Positions 16,975 through 25,872 of a stretch of DNA of 64,000 bases are shown one piece after another. How positions within the stretch are numbered: the first letter of the stretch is position 1; each line of letters starts with the position of its first letter. Both the position numbers and the translations under genes were made by a program. Source of the DNA: an uncultured Lachnospiraceae bacterium (GTDB lineage: Bacteria > Bacillota > Clostridia > Lachnospirales > Lachnospiraceae); assembly GCA_900549665.1 (NCBI GenBank), contig URPH01000014.1:3732-67731 (forward strand), read 5' to 3'. The notes beneath the pieces were generated by a model. The model saw nothing but the letters and a program-made list of their open reading frames with translations. It was not told the DNA's origin and made no database searches.

Positions 16975-18108
16975 ATGTCACAAGAATTTTCAAAATGGGT
17001 CTCCATCTGGGGAAATGCCGTTTCTGTTTCCGAAAACCGGCCGGAAAGCTATGCTAAAAATATCACGCTCCGCTATCCGGTTTATTGTCCGTTCGACGGC
17101 AGCCGCCTGCAGCTTACCTTTGATAACTACTGTGGTACCGAGCCCGTTACCATCAATAGAGCCGTAATTTTATATCAAGGACACTTTTATGCGCTTACCT
17201 TCGGGCAAAAAGAATCCGTTACAATCAAAGCAGGGGAACATATCGTATCAGACGAGGTTTCCATTGATGTCTGCGCGCATGACACCCTATATGTGAGCTT
17301 CTATTTGGCAGAATTTACATTGATGCGCTCCAGCGTATATGTATCCGGTCCCTTATCAGGCGGACAGTATGCGATTGGCGATCAGACCGAGGTCGCGGAA
17401 TTTCCGATCGATATCTGCAAAAAGACCAATATCTATTACTTTTTAAGCAACGTTTCCCTTTATACACACAAGGATAATCGCGCTGTTGTCTGCTATGGTG
17501 ACTCCATCACGGCACAGGCATGGCCTGACTATCTGTCCCTGCGTTGTCAACATGATGAGCTTTCTCATACCGCGATCATCCGCCGGGCGACAAGTGGTTC
17601 ACGTATCCTGAGGGAATATCACAATATCACTTACGAATCATACGGCCTGATGGGAACACACCGCTTTGATCACGAGGTTCCGACCGTCGGAGCCGATACG
17701 GTTATCATCCAGCAGGGTATCAATGATATCATTCATCCGGTTGGAACCGATGTCAATCCTTTCCGACCCATGAGCGATCTCCCGACTGCCACACAGCTGA
17801 TCGACGGTTTAAAATGGTATATCGACAAAGCCCGATCCTATGGCTACCGGGTATATGTCGGCACACTGCTGCCTATCCGTGGCTGGCGGACATATGCACC
17901 CTTCCGTGAAGATTTAAAAAATGAATTTAATGAGTTTATCCGGACTACAGATCTGATAGACGGCTGTATTGATTTTGATCTGGCAACAAGAGATACGGCT
18001 GATCCTGCTGCTTTCTTGCAAAGATATGACAGCGGAGACCACCTGCATCCCAGCGCACTGGGATATCAGGCAATGGCTGACGCTGTTCCTATTCAGATTT
18101 TGACATAA
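16975..18108 (+). CDS. SGNH/GDSL-type esterase
   Basis: Predicted carbohydrate or lipid esterase of 377 residues. An N-terminal beta-rich domain (about 1-160) precedes the SGNH fold: block I YGDSITAQ with Ser177, QQGINDI for the oxyanion Asn, and GDHLHP with Asp355 and His358. No signal peptide is visible, so it acts inside the cell or is exported by another route. Similar two-domain enzymes often remove acetyl groups from plant oligosaccharides, which fits the neighbourhood but is inference. Its 3' end overlaps the convergent cellulase gene by 20 bp. Confidence 0.85.
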   Translation: MSQEFSKWVSIWGNAVSVSENRPESYAKNITLRYPVYCPFDGSRLQLTFDNYCGTEPVTINRAVILYQGHFYALTFGQKESVTIKAGEHIVSDEVSIDVCAHDTLYVSFYLAEFTLMRSSVYVSGPLSGGQYAIGDQTEVAEFPIDICKKTNIYYFLSNVSLYTHKDNRAVVCYGDSITAQAWPDYLSLRCQHDELSHTAIIRRATSGSRILREYHNITYESYGLMGTHRFDHEVPTVGADTVIIQQGINDIIHPVGTDVNPFRPMSDLPTATQLIDGLKWYIDKARSYGYRVYVGTLLPIRGWRTYAPFREDLKNEFNEFIRTTDLIDGCIDFDLATRDTADPAAFLQRYDSGDHLHPSALGYQAMADAVPIQILT

Positions 18109-19804
18109 CTGCCTGCGGCATACCGGGGTCAGTATCGGCATATACGATCAATCCGGCGTTCACGCTCTGACCGGCTGTGATCGTCTGATTGTAGTCTGCC
18201 GGTGTCACGATCAGACCGGAGCCGCTTTTTTCAAAATTACCGTTCCATGACTGGTCGACTGTGACTTCACATGAAAAGTCAAGCTCTACACTCCAGTCAG
18301 TGATATCGTTTTTTCCTGTATTGTTGACGGTCAGATCATATTGGCAGAACTGTTTCTTTCCGTCCGACCATTGATTGCTGCAGGTGACGGTTACATCTTT
18401 TGATGCTTTGTTGTTTGAGTTTTGTTTGGTTTCATTTGTTGTTTTATTATTTGAACTCTGCTTGTCTGTGTTTGTTGTTTTACTATCTGTATTTCTCTTA
18501 TCTGTGTTTGTCGTTTTACTATTTGTATTCGGTTCGTTTCCGTTTGCAGTTTTATTATCCGAATTTTGTCCATCGGCTGTGGAATCAACGTTCTTTTCAT
18601 CCTGACCGGACAAATTGCCACTGCTATTCTCCGGCGTATTCATTCCGATCTTATCAATATCCGCACCCAGCACACCAACATACCAAAGTCCTGCTTCAGA
18701 CAATTCATCCGCCGTCCAGCCCGATGTTTTCTGGCAGTCACTTTTGATCAGCGAACTGGTCTCACCTTTATTGGATAAATTCCAGATACAATAGCTTACA
18801 CCCGCATCGTTCATGGCCCGGATCCATGCATTTCCCTCTGTCATATTGTTGGCTCCCGCACCACCGGCATCACAGATGCCAAACTCTGTACAGAATACCG
18901 GAAGTCCGGCATCCAGTGCGGTTTTCATCTTAGCACGAAGATCATCCCGATGGGTATCGGCGTAAAAATGGATGGTATACATGATATTGTCATATCCGTT
19001 AATCGGATCTTTGGCCGCAATATCCACATCCTGAGACCAGTTGGGCGTTCCAACCACAATCACTGCATCCGGATTGTTCTTTTTGATAACCGGTATGACT
19101 TCATTGGCATAGCTTTTTATCTGATCCCATGAAGTCCCGCCATTCGGCTCATTGCAGATTTCATAGATTACATTGTCATAATCCGCATACTTTGCAGACA
19201 TTTCATCAAAGAAAGCAAGCGCATCCGCTTTGTATTTGTTGGGGTCAAGGTCATGCAGCACATGCCAGTCGATGATGACGTACAAACCAAGACCTGTCGC
19301 ATACTCCACACCCTGACTGACAATGTTTTTAAGGTTTTCCTTGTTACCGCCTTCACAATAGCTGCCACCTTCAGCGGTATACATGGCTAACCGTACACAG
19401 TTGATCTTCCAGTCATTCTTCATGGAAGCAAAAGCATCCGCATTGACATACTCCGGAAACCAGTTAAGACCGTGAGTAGAAACACCTCTAAGCTGAAAAG
19501 GCTTTCCGGTTTTGTCTACAAGCTGCGTGCCTTTTACACAAAGAGCTCCATGTGCCTGCAAAGGATTGTTTTCATCATCCTTTTGTGAATCTGCCGATGG
19601 ATCGTTTTTATCTGTTTCAGCATCTTCTTTGGTTTCTTCATCGTTAGCGTCTGCTAACTCATTGTCATCTTTTTCTTTTGCTAAATCAGTATCCGTCACT
19701 TCCTGACCTTCCACTGTCGCATTTGCGCGATCCGCATTGTGACAGCCTGTCGTAAGCAGCAGCAAACCAACTATCAAAACAGCCATCCGGCATTTTCTTT
19801 TCAT
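18089..19804 (-). CDS. Cell-surface GH5 cellulase with C-terminal carbohydrate-binding module
   Basis: Endo-beta-glucanase lipoprotein of 571 residues. The lipobox is LTTGC (Cys21), so it is anchored outside the cell. An acidic linker (about 30-80) is followed by a GH5 barrel: VRLAMYTAEGG, IIDWHVL, acid/base E219 in YEICNEPNGG and nucleophile E307 in VFCTEFG. After about residue 400 comes a low-complexity Asn/Thr/Lys linker with repeats such as TNTDKRNTDSKTTNTDK. The last hundred residues (SNQWSDGKKQFCQYDLTVNN, WNGNF) resemble CBM2-type cellulose-binding modules, with two cysteines. It would release cello-oligosaccharides for the importers and GH94 enzyme in this window. The subfamily resembles GH5_2, but I cannot prove this. 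Confidence 0.92.
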   Translation of the reverse strand: MKRKCRMAVLIVGLLLLTTGCHNADRANATVEGQEVTDTDLAKEKDDNELADANDEETKEDAETDKNDPSADSQKDDENNPLQAHGALCVKGTQLVDKTGKPFQLRGVSTHGLNWFPEYVNADAFASMKNDWKINCVRLAMYTAEGGSYCEGGNKENLKNIVSQGVEYATGLGLYVIIDWHVLHDLDPNKYKADALAFFDEMSAKYADYDNVIYEICNEPNGGTSWDQIKSYANEVIPVIKKNNPDAVIVVGTPNWSQDVDIAAKDPINGYDNIMYTIHFYADTHRDDLRAKMKTALDAGLPVFCTEFGICDAGGAGANNMTEGNAWIRAMNDAGVSYCIWNLSNKGETSSLIKSDCQKTSGWTADELSEAGLWYVGVLGADIDKIGMNTPENSSGNLSGQDEKNVDSTADGQNSDNKTANGNEPNTNSKTTNTDKRNTDSKTTNTDKQSSNNKTTNETKQNSNNKASKDVTVTCSNQWSDGKKQFCQYDLTVNNTGKNDITDWSVELDFSCEVTVDQSWNGNFEKSGSGLIVTPADYNQTITAGQSVNAGLIVYADTDPGMPQAVMSKSE

Positions 19805-19822
19805 AACCCCATTCCCCGCTTT

Positions 19823-21013
19823 TTACATCCCGTACTCTTCTTTTGCAAATTTGCGCAGTACCGGAATGGCACGCTCTACTTTTTCTGTATCAATACAATA
19901 TGCCATTCTGAAATATCCCGGCACGCCGAAGTTGTCGGAGGGAACCAAAATCAGGTCATATTTTTTAGCCTTCATGCAGAATGCCCCGGCATCCTCTTCC
20001 AATGCCTTGGGGAAGATATAAAATGTACCGCTTGGTTTTACTACCTCAAATCCGATATCGGTAAGTGCATCATACAAAAGATTCATGTTGGTCTCATATA
20101 CGGAAAGATCACTTGTTTTGTCAAGCACCTTAGCCACTGCTAACTGTGCGCTGGAGGAAGGACAGTTGTGTCCGATTCCGCGGCTGATCTGTCCGCAGAT
20201 TACTGCAAAAATGTCGGCATCGGTCGCTCTGGGATTGACAGCCAGATAGCCGATACGTTCACCCGGAAGAGACAGGCTCTTGGAGAATGAGTAGCAGGAA
20301 ACAGAATTATCATAAAACTTGCTTACATACGGAGAATCCGCACCTTCAAAAACAATCTCACGATACGGCTCATCACTGATTAAGAAGATATCATGTCCGT
20401 ATTCCTTTTGTTTTTCATTTAAAATCTCAGCAAGCTTCTTGATCGTCTCTGTGCTATAGGCAACACCGGACGGATTGTTGGGTGTATTGATCAAAACTGC
20501 CATGACTTTTTCATTCATCATCTCTTCAAAGGCATCAAAGTTGATCTGAAAATCAGCGGTATCGGCAGGTACAACACGAAGCTTTGCGCCGGTATGGTTG
20601 ACATATGGATTGTACTCCGGGAAGTACGGTGCAAATGTCAAAATCTCATCCCCCGGCTTGGTCGTAGCACGAAATGCATGTGCCAAGGCCGACGCAGCCG
20701 CACTGGTCATAAAAATATGCTTTGCCTGATAATCCATGTCAAAACGTTTATTCAGACTGTCCGCAACCGCCTGTCTGACGGATTCGATTCCAAGAGAAGG
20801 ACTGTAGCCATGGACATTCATCGGATTTTCCTCTGTGTGCAGTCTCACGATCTCATCCTGATATTCCTGCACGGTCGGAACACTGGGATTGCCCAGACTG
20901 AAATCAAATACATTGTCGTATCCGATTTCTTTTCCTCTTGCAGTTGCATATTCGCTCAGTTCACGTATGACAGATTTACCACTCAGCATGCTTTTGTAAA
21001 ATTCATTGATCAT
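19823..21013 (-). CDS. PLP-dependent aminotransferase, class I/II
   Basis: 396-residue fold-type I enzyme that transfers amino groups between an amino acid and a 2-oxo acid. Motifs are NTPNNPSGVAYS, DEPYREIVFEG and the PLP lysine in SFSKSLSLPGERIGY. The SLSLPGERIGY version is usual in a Clostridia aspartate/alanine aminotransferase-like subgroup. Its stop lies 18 bp from the cellulase start on the same strand, so they may share a transcript without a clear functional tie. The exact substrate cannot be read from the sequence. Confidence 0.88.
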   Translation of the reverse strand: MINEFYKSMLSGKSVIRELSEYATARGKEIGYDNVFDFSLGNPSVPTVQEYQDEIVRLHTEENPMNVHGYSPSLGIESVRQAVADSLNKRFDMDYQAKHIFMTSAAASALAHAFRATTKPGDEILTFAPYFPEYNPYVNHTGAKLRVVPADTADFQINFDAFEEMMNEKVMAVLINTPNNPSGVAYSTETIKKLAEILNEKQKEYGHDIFLISDEPYREIVFEGADSPYVSKFYDNSVSCYSFSKSLSLPGERIGYLAVNPRATDADIFAVICGQISRGIGHNCPSSSAQLAVAKVLDKTSDLSVYETNMNLLYDALTDIGFEVVKPSGTFYIFPKALEEDAGAFCMKAKKYDLILVPSDNFGVPGYFRMAYCIDTEKVERAIPVLRKFAKEEYGM

Positions 21014-21143
21014 TGTTTATCTCCATTTCCTGTTTTATATTAAGGCAAAACCATTTTACCCTTTGTATATCAGTCTGCCGCATGCCCGGCACCTTCGAAT
21101 GCATGAAAAACACACGGATTATGATTTTATTTCAAAATCACAT

Positions 21144-21159
21144 ATGATATCGATATCAT
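21144..21159. repeat. 16-bp perfect palindrome related to the repeat termini
   Basis: ATGATATCGATATCAT equals two copies of the repeat-family tip ATGATATC joined head to head. It sits in the divergent gap between the aminotransferase and hydrolase genes. It could be an operator or a deletion relic of a repeat. Confidence 0.35.
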
Positions 21160-21258
21160 TATAATAGAAGCTTTGGCAGGATTCAACCCACGAACCCACG
21201 CCTTTTATGTGACTTTATATGTACTATAGCAAAACATGCCGCATGACAGATACAGGGC

Positions 21259-21287
21259 TTGTTGTACTGTCATGTACATGTTAAAAT
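21259..21287 (+). promoter_or_regulatory. Candidate promoter of the three-gene hydrolase cassette
   Basis: TTGTTG, a 17-base spacer and TAAAAT lie 28 bases before the hydrolase start codon. A CATGTACATG palindrome lies within the spacer and may be an operator. Confidence 0.5.
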
Positions 21288-21314
21288 AAGGCAGTGACAG
21301 GAAAGGAACAGACC

Positions 21315-22238
21315 ATGAAACAAAATGAAGAAAATAATCTCAAAATGAGCCCTTTTATGAAGGCAATCAAAGCAGCCCACAACGTTGTGGGCAATTCCGG
21401 AGTATTGTCAGCGGAAGAACTGGAAAAAAGAAGACATTCCGAGGAATCGATTTCTAAACTGGCAACACCTTCCGTCAGCATATCCTTTGAAAAATTCAAC
21501 ATTGAGCACATGGATGCACAATGGGCAGTTCCCAGGCATCCTCATCCTAAAAAGCCCATTATCCTGTATTGCCACGGCGGCGGTTTTTCCTGTGGCGGAC
21601 TGGGATACGCAGGGGTGCTGGCCGGTAAGCTTGCTCTCCACACAGGATTCCAAGTCCTTTCCTACGCCTATCGTCTGACACCGGAATTTCCTTATCCTGC
21701 CGCAATCACGGATACCATGCAGGTATGGGATTATCTGATGCATCTTGGCTATGGTGCCTCCGATGTCATCGTTGCAGGAGATTCAGCCGGAGGAAATCTG
21801 GCACTGGAGCTTACCCTCATGCTAAAGGAACAGGGCAGAATGCTTCCAAAGGCACTTATTTTGATGAGTCCGTGGACAGATATGACCCTCACTGCCTCAT
21901 CCTATACAAAATACAAGGATGTTGACCCTATTTTGAGTTATGACTATATCATCGGAGCCAGAAAATCATATCTTGGCGAGGATACCGATTATGAAAATCC
22001 ACATTACAGTCCTCTTTTTGCGGATCTGTCCGGCTTTCCGCCTACCATGATTCAGGCCGGAAGCAATGAGATCCTTCGTTCTGACAGTGAGCACCTTTTA
22101 AAGGCTCTTCGAAAGGCGGACTGTCACGCAGTTTTGGAAATTTATAAAGACGGCTTCCATGTTTTCCAGCAGATGCCCATTCCAAAGGCAGCCAGAGCAT
22201 TGGACGACGCCAATGACTTTATACAGTCTATTCTTTAA
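21315..22238 (+). CDS. Alpha/beta hydrolase (HSL/acetyl-esterase family)
   Basis: About 307 residues from the ATG at 21315, chosen because AAAGGAAC lies just upstream; a GTG 21 bases earlier lacks a site. It carries the oxyanion motif HGGGFSCGG, nucleophile elbow GDSAGGNLA, a catalytic Asp near DGFHV's upstream loop and His in GFHVF, as in hormone-sensitive-lipase-type esterases. No signal peptide. It is the first gene of a cassette with an acyltransferase-like protein and a zinc-ribbon membrane protein, so it may work on a lipid or acylated metabolite made by those partners. That link is inference. Confidence 0.85.
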   Translation: MKQNEENNLKMSPFMKAIKAAHNVVGNSGVLSAEELEKRRHSEESISKLATPSVSISFEKFNIEHMDAQWAVPRHPHPKKPIILYCHGGGFSCGGLGYAGVLAGKLALHTGFQVLSYAYRLTPEFPYPAAITDTMQVWDYLMHLGYGASDVIVAGDSAGGNLALELTLMLKEQGRMLPKALILMSPWTDMTLTASSYTKYKDVDPILSYDYIIGARKSYLGEDTDYENPHYSPLFADLSGFPPTMIQAGSNEILRSDSEHLLKALRKADCHAVLEIYKDGFHVFQQMPIPKAARALDDANDFIQSIL

Positions 22239-22355
22239 ATCAACCATTGCCGGTAAAATGACAATTCACCTTTGGGACGATCCGATACTTATGGGATACT
22301 TTATCTTTAGTGATTTTGACGGCATCATAAATATATCTTCAGCAGGAGTTAAGTC

Positions 22356-23609
22356 TTGAATACAGAAAATTGGTACAAAGTAGACAATGTGGCAAAGGTT
22401 TTTCTTGCCACCCACAATGAAAGAGATACGCGCAGTCTCCGGGTAAGCTGCACTCTGACGGAACCGATCGACCCGGAGCTTTTACAAAAAGCTCTGGATG
22501 CGACCATCAAACGTCGTCCCCAGTTTCAGGTCCGGATCCGCAGGGGGCTTTTCTGGCATTATCTGGAAACGACAGATGTAAAACCGGTTGTATTAAGGGA
22601 GCATGAACGCCCCTGCCCCATTTTATATGGGAAGAATTATACCGGCATTTTGCATTACAGCGTCACCTATTTTCACAACCGTATCAACGTCGAGCTTTTT
22701 CATGCCTTAAGCGATGGCACCGGCGCTCTGGAATTTTTAAATATTCTTGTGCAAAATTACCTTCGCCTGATTCATCCCGATGAAATGCAGGATATTTCCA
22801 TCGGTCTTGGTGCTTCTGCGGATGATCTTTCACAGGACAGCTTTAAAAAATTTTACTCGCGCAGTGGAAAATCCACCGGTTATGTACAAAAATCATATCA
22901 TATCCATGGTTTAAAGCTTCCCTACAATCAGCTGCAGTTTTTCGAGGTCAGCATGCCGTCAGATGAGCTTTTGAAGCTTTCCAGGCACTATCAGATCAGT
23001 TTGTCAAGTCTCATCGGCGCCAAGCTGATGATGGCAATTTACGAAGATATGCCGGCTCTCAAACGGAAACAGCCGATTTCCATCAGCATGCCTGTCAATC
23101 TGCGAAATTACTATCCTTCCGAAACGGCACGCAACTTTTTTAACAATGTCAGCATCAGTCATATTTTTACCGGCGATGAGACGCTGGAATCCTTAGCTAA
23201 GGAATATGATGCCAAGCTTAAAAATATTTTGCAGCCGGAACAGATCCGCAGTCAGATGGATCATTACCAGTTTCTGGAGCATCTATTTTTTATCCGTATG
23301 ATTCCACTCTTTATCAAACAGCCGGTTGTCAGGTTTTTTTCTAAAAAAGAAGGCAAGCGTGTGTCCGCAGTTATTTCCAACCTCGGCGTCATGAAGCTGC
23401 CCACACCGATGCAGCAGTATGTCAGAAAATATACCGCATTCTGCAGCCACAATGAGCTGTTTATGACAATTTGCAGTTATCAGGATGAAATGGTTCTGGG
23501 AATCACATCGGGGTATCGAAATACCGGCGTGCTCAAGAATTTTGTCAGAAGCTTTTCCAAGGAAGGTATTCCTGTCACATTACAGGCAACGGAGGTGGTT
23601 AAATCATGA
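22356..23609 (+). CDS. Condensation-domain-like acyltransferase (alcohol acetyltransferase family)
   Basis: 417 residues. HALSDG at 116-121 is the HxxxDG active-site motif of chloramphenicol-acetyltransferase/condensation-fold enzymes, and the C-terminal half (SISMPVNLRNYYPSETARNF, ISNLG, FMTICSYQDEM) follows alcohol-acetyltransferase-like proteins. No carrier domains are present, so it is not a normal nonribosomal synthetase. The start is TTG at 22356, backed by AGGAG 7 bases upstream. The stop overlaps the next gene as ATGA, showing tight coupling. Donor and acceptor are unknown. Confidence 0.75.
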   Translation: MNTENWYKVDNVAKVFLATHNERDTRSLRVSCTLTEPIDPELLQKALDATIKRRPQFQVRIRRGLFWHYLETTDVKPVVLREHERPCPILYGKNYTGILHYSVTYFHNRINVELFHALSDGTGALEFLNILVQNYLRLIHPDEMQDISIGLGASADDLSQDSFKKFYSRSGKSTGYVQKSYHIHGLKLPYNQLQFFEVSMPSDELLKLSRHYQISLSSLIGAKLMMAIYEDMPALKRKQPISISMPVNLRNYYPSETARNFFNNVSISHIFTGDETLESLAKEYDAKLKNILQPEQIRSQMDHYQFLEHLFFIRMIPLFIKQPVVRFFSKKEGKRVSAVISNLGVMKLPTPMQQYVRKYTAFCSHNELFMTICSYQDEMVLGITSGYRNTGVLKNFVRSFSKEGIPVTLQATEVVKS

Positions 23610-24319
23610 TGAAATATTGTCCAAACTGCGAGTTATCTGTTGGCGGTACCTTTGAATACTGTCCTTTGTGTCAGAATGAATTGATTGACAAAGATATCAG
23701 AAATAACGGGGATATTGAGAATGCCAGGAATATGAATGCCGATTGGAAAGATGCCAATTATTTTCCGGACTGCAACAAATTAAAGACGCAGTCTTTCTGG
23801 TATAAGCTACAGCTTTTTATTATGTGTGCCGCTACCTTTATCTGTTTTGCAATTGACTTTTTGATTTTCTATGACAGTGAGATTCATTTTAGTCTGATCG
23901 TATTATTGTGGGTGGTCGGATTCCAGTTGTTATTAAACAAACTGATCAAGCGTCATTCGCTTCCATCCTACTTTATTTTTTATATTTCCATTTATATCGG
24001 GGTCGCATTGTTACCCACAGCTTACTATCTGCACTTTTTTGACCTGTGTGTCGATTATATTATCCCGGGTATCTGCATGCTGGCTCTGGTGCTCAATTTT
24101 ATCTTCTGCATGCTCGATACAACCGGAAATGCTATGGTATATATGCTATGCAATATCCTGATCGGACTTTTGCCGAGTATTATCCTGATCGCGATCAACG
24201 GAATGGCACCTCTTATGTGGATCATCTGCATGATGGTCAATGTTGTTTCAATTTTTGCACTGGTGATCTTTGTAGGGCCGAAGGTACGAAATGAGATTGT
24301 GAAGAGGTTGAATTTTTAG
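23606..24319 (+). CDS. Zinc-ribbon membrane protein of unknown function
   Basis: 237 residues. The N-terminus has CPNC and CPLC (Cys5, 8, 19, 22), a zinc-ribbon pattern; from residue 70 onward there are about six hydrophobic membrane segments. It resembles a DUF6320-type family that I associate with the preceding acyltransferase-like gene, but I cannot verify the number. GGAGG precedes the start, which overlaps the previous stop codon by 4 bases; the second ATG is equally possible. The pairing suggests a membrane-bound complex with the acyltransferase. Confidence 0.7.
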   Translation: MMKYCPNCELSVGGTFEYCPLCQNELIDKDIRNNGDIENARNMNADWKDANYFPDCNKLKTQSFWYKLQLFIMCAATFICFAIDFLIFYDSEIHFSLIVLLWVVGFQLLLNKLIKRHSLPSYFIFYISIYIGVALLPTAYYLHFFDLCVDYIIPGICMLALVLNFIFCMLDTTGNAMVYMLCNILIGLLPSIILIAINGMAPLMWIICMMVNVVSIFALVIFVGPKVRNEIVKRLNF

Positions 24320-24330
24320 GACAACTCTCT

Positions 24331-25698
24331 TTACTCCGCCACCAGATTCGTGATCCAGATCTCTTTCTGTACCAGAACATAACCTACTAACAGCTTGATA
24401 ATATCAACGCTTTGGACAACAGCGAAAATTGCCAGTATCGGAAGCGTCGTAAAGTTGCATAAGAGCCATGCGATCGGTACTGTAATCACCCACGAGTAGA
24501 CGCTGTCAAATAAGAATGTAATAAAGGTCCTGCCTCCGGACCGCAGGGTAAAATATACGGCATTTAAAAATCCCTGCACCGGGAAAAACAGTGCCGTTAC
24601 AATGATAAAGTTTCGTCCCATCCGGCGCACGTCCTCGGAGGTATCATAAAGCTTCGGGAACACTCCGGAAATAGCAACTAAAATGATTGTTAAGAAAATA
24701 CACATAAACCCGGTAAACCACATCAGGCTCACGGCATTCTCTTTCGCCTCTTTATATTTACCTGCTCCCAACGTCTGTCCGGACAGAATACCGACTGCAT
24801 TACCCATGGCAACAAATACAACATTTAGCAGGTTGCAAAGTGCATTGGATATATTGAGCCCGGCTACGACGCTAAGTCCGCGCAGGGAATAACACTGTGT
24901 CAACGCAGCAATACCGCCTGCCCACAAAAATTCGTTGAAGAATATCGGCAGACTCTTTTTGATGACCACACGTACAACATTCATCGGCACTTTCAGCGTG
25001 CGGTAAATTCCTTTTAAGAAAGTATGCTTGTTCAGCTGTGTATGTGACCAGATAATGACAACACCCATCTCAACGATTCTCGCCATAACGGTTGCAATCG
25101 CAGCACCGCGCACTTCCAGTCTCGGAAAACCAAATTTGCCATAGATCAGCAGATAGTTAAATACAATATCCACTACTACCGAACACACTCCGGCGATCAT
25201 CGGCTTGACACTCTCTCCGGTTTCTCTCAGACTTCCGGCATAAACCTGTGTAATGACAAACGGCGGAATATTAAACAGCATGATCTTCAGATACTGTCTG
25301 GCATATTGAACCGTCAGCGCCCTGTCAATTCCGGCATCACTTCCATGCAGGTATAATCCGATCAGGGACGTATCCAACGACAAAAACACCAGAATACCCA
25401 TAAGCATACAAAAAGCCCCGATCCAGAGCTTGATGCGGAAAACATTTTTGACACCTTCTTCGTTGCCCTGTCCATAGTACTGGGCTCCATAAATGCCCGG
25501 TCCCGACATGCCGCCAAATACAGCCAGATTGAATACAAAAATCAACTGCACGACAATTGACACAGCTGTCATACTCTCTGTTCCCAGACTTCCTACCATG
25601 ACATTGTCGACCAGTCCTACCGCATTCGTTATTCCATTTTGAATCATCATCGGCACCGCCAGAAGCAATGCCTTTTTATATACATCTCTTTTTTTCAT
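24331..25698 (-). CDS. MATE-family efflux transporter
   Basis: 455-residue membrane antiporter with about twelve hydrophobic segments and the family features VDNVMVGSLGTESMTAVSIV and QTLGAGKYKEAKENA. MATE proteins export drugs or metabolites against Na+ or H+. It converges on the cassette at 21315-24319. The substrate is unknown. A second, more distant MATE gene is at 50515-51909. Confidence 0.92.
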   Translation of the reverse strand: MKKRDVYKKALLLAVPMMIQNGITNAVGLVDNVMVGSLGTESMTAVSIVVQLIFVFNLAVFGGMSGPGIYGAQYYGQGNEEGVKNVFRIKLWIGAFCMLMGILVFLSLDTSLIGLYLHGSDAGIDRALTVQYARQYLKIMLFNIPPFVITQVYAGSLRETGESVKPMIAGVCSVVVDIVFNYLLIYGKFGFPRLEVRGAAIATVMARIVEMGVVIIWSHTQLNKHTFLKGIYRTLKVPMNVVRVVIKKSLPIFFNEFLWAGGIAALTQCYSLRGLSVVAGLNISNALCNLLNVVFVAMGNAVGILSGQTLGAGKYKEAKENAVSLMWFTGFMCIFLTIILVAISGVFPKLYDTSEDVRRMGRNFIIVTALFFPVQGFLNAVYFTLRSGGRTFITFLFDSVYSWVITVPIAWLLCNFTTLPILAIFAVVQSVDIIKLLVGYVLVQKEIWITNLVAE

Positions 25699-25872
25699 AG
25701 TATTGCCATTCTATCATTAAGAAATTTTATTATCAAGTCCTTTTTCCGGCTACCTGAAAAATGTCTGAAAAAAGCAACAGATGGTCACAAAACCATCTGC
25801 CGCTCCACACTTATTTCAAAAAATCTTTTATAGATTTTTTAAACATATATAGCATTTCAATAGTTCTTAACA

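Noticed and set aside
18410..18560. Repeated TTTGTTGTTTTACTATTTGT units as a possible CRISPR or satellite
   Set aside because: They are codons of the Asn/Thr/Lys linker of the GH5 cellulase, with irregular spacing.
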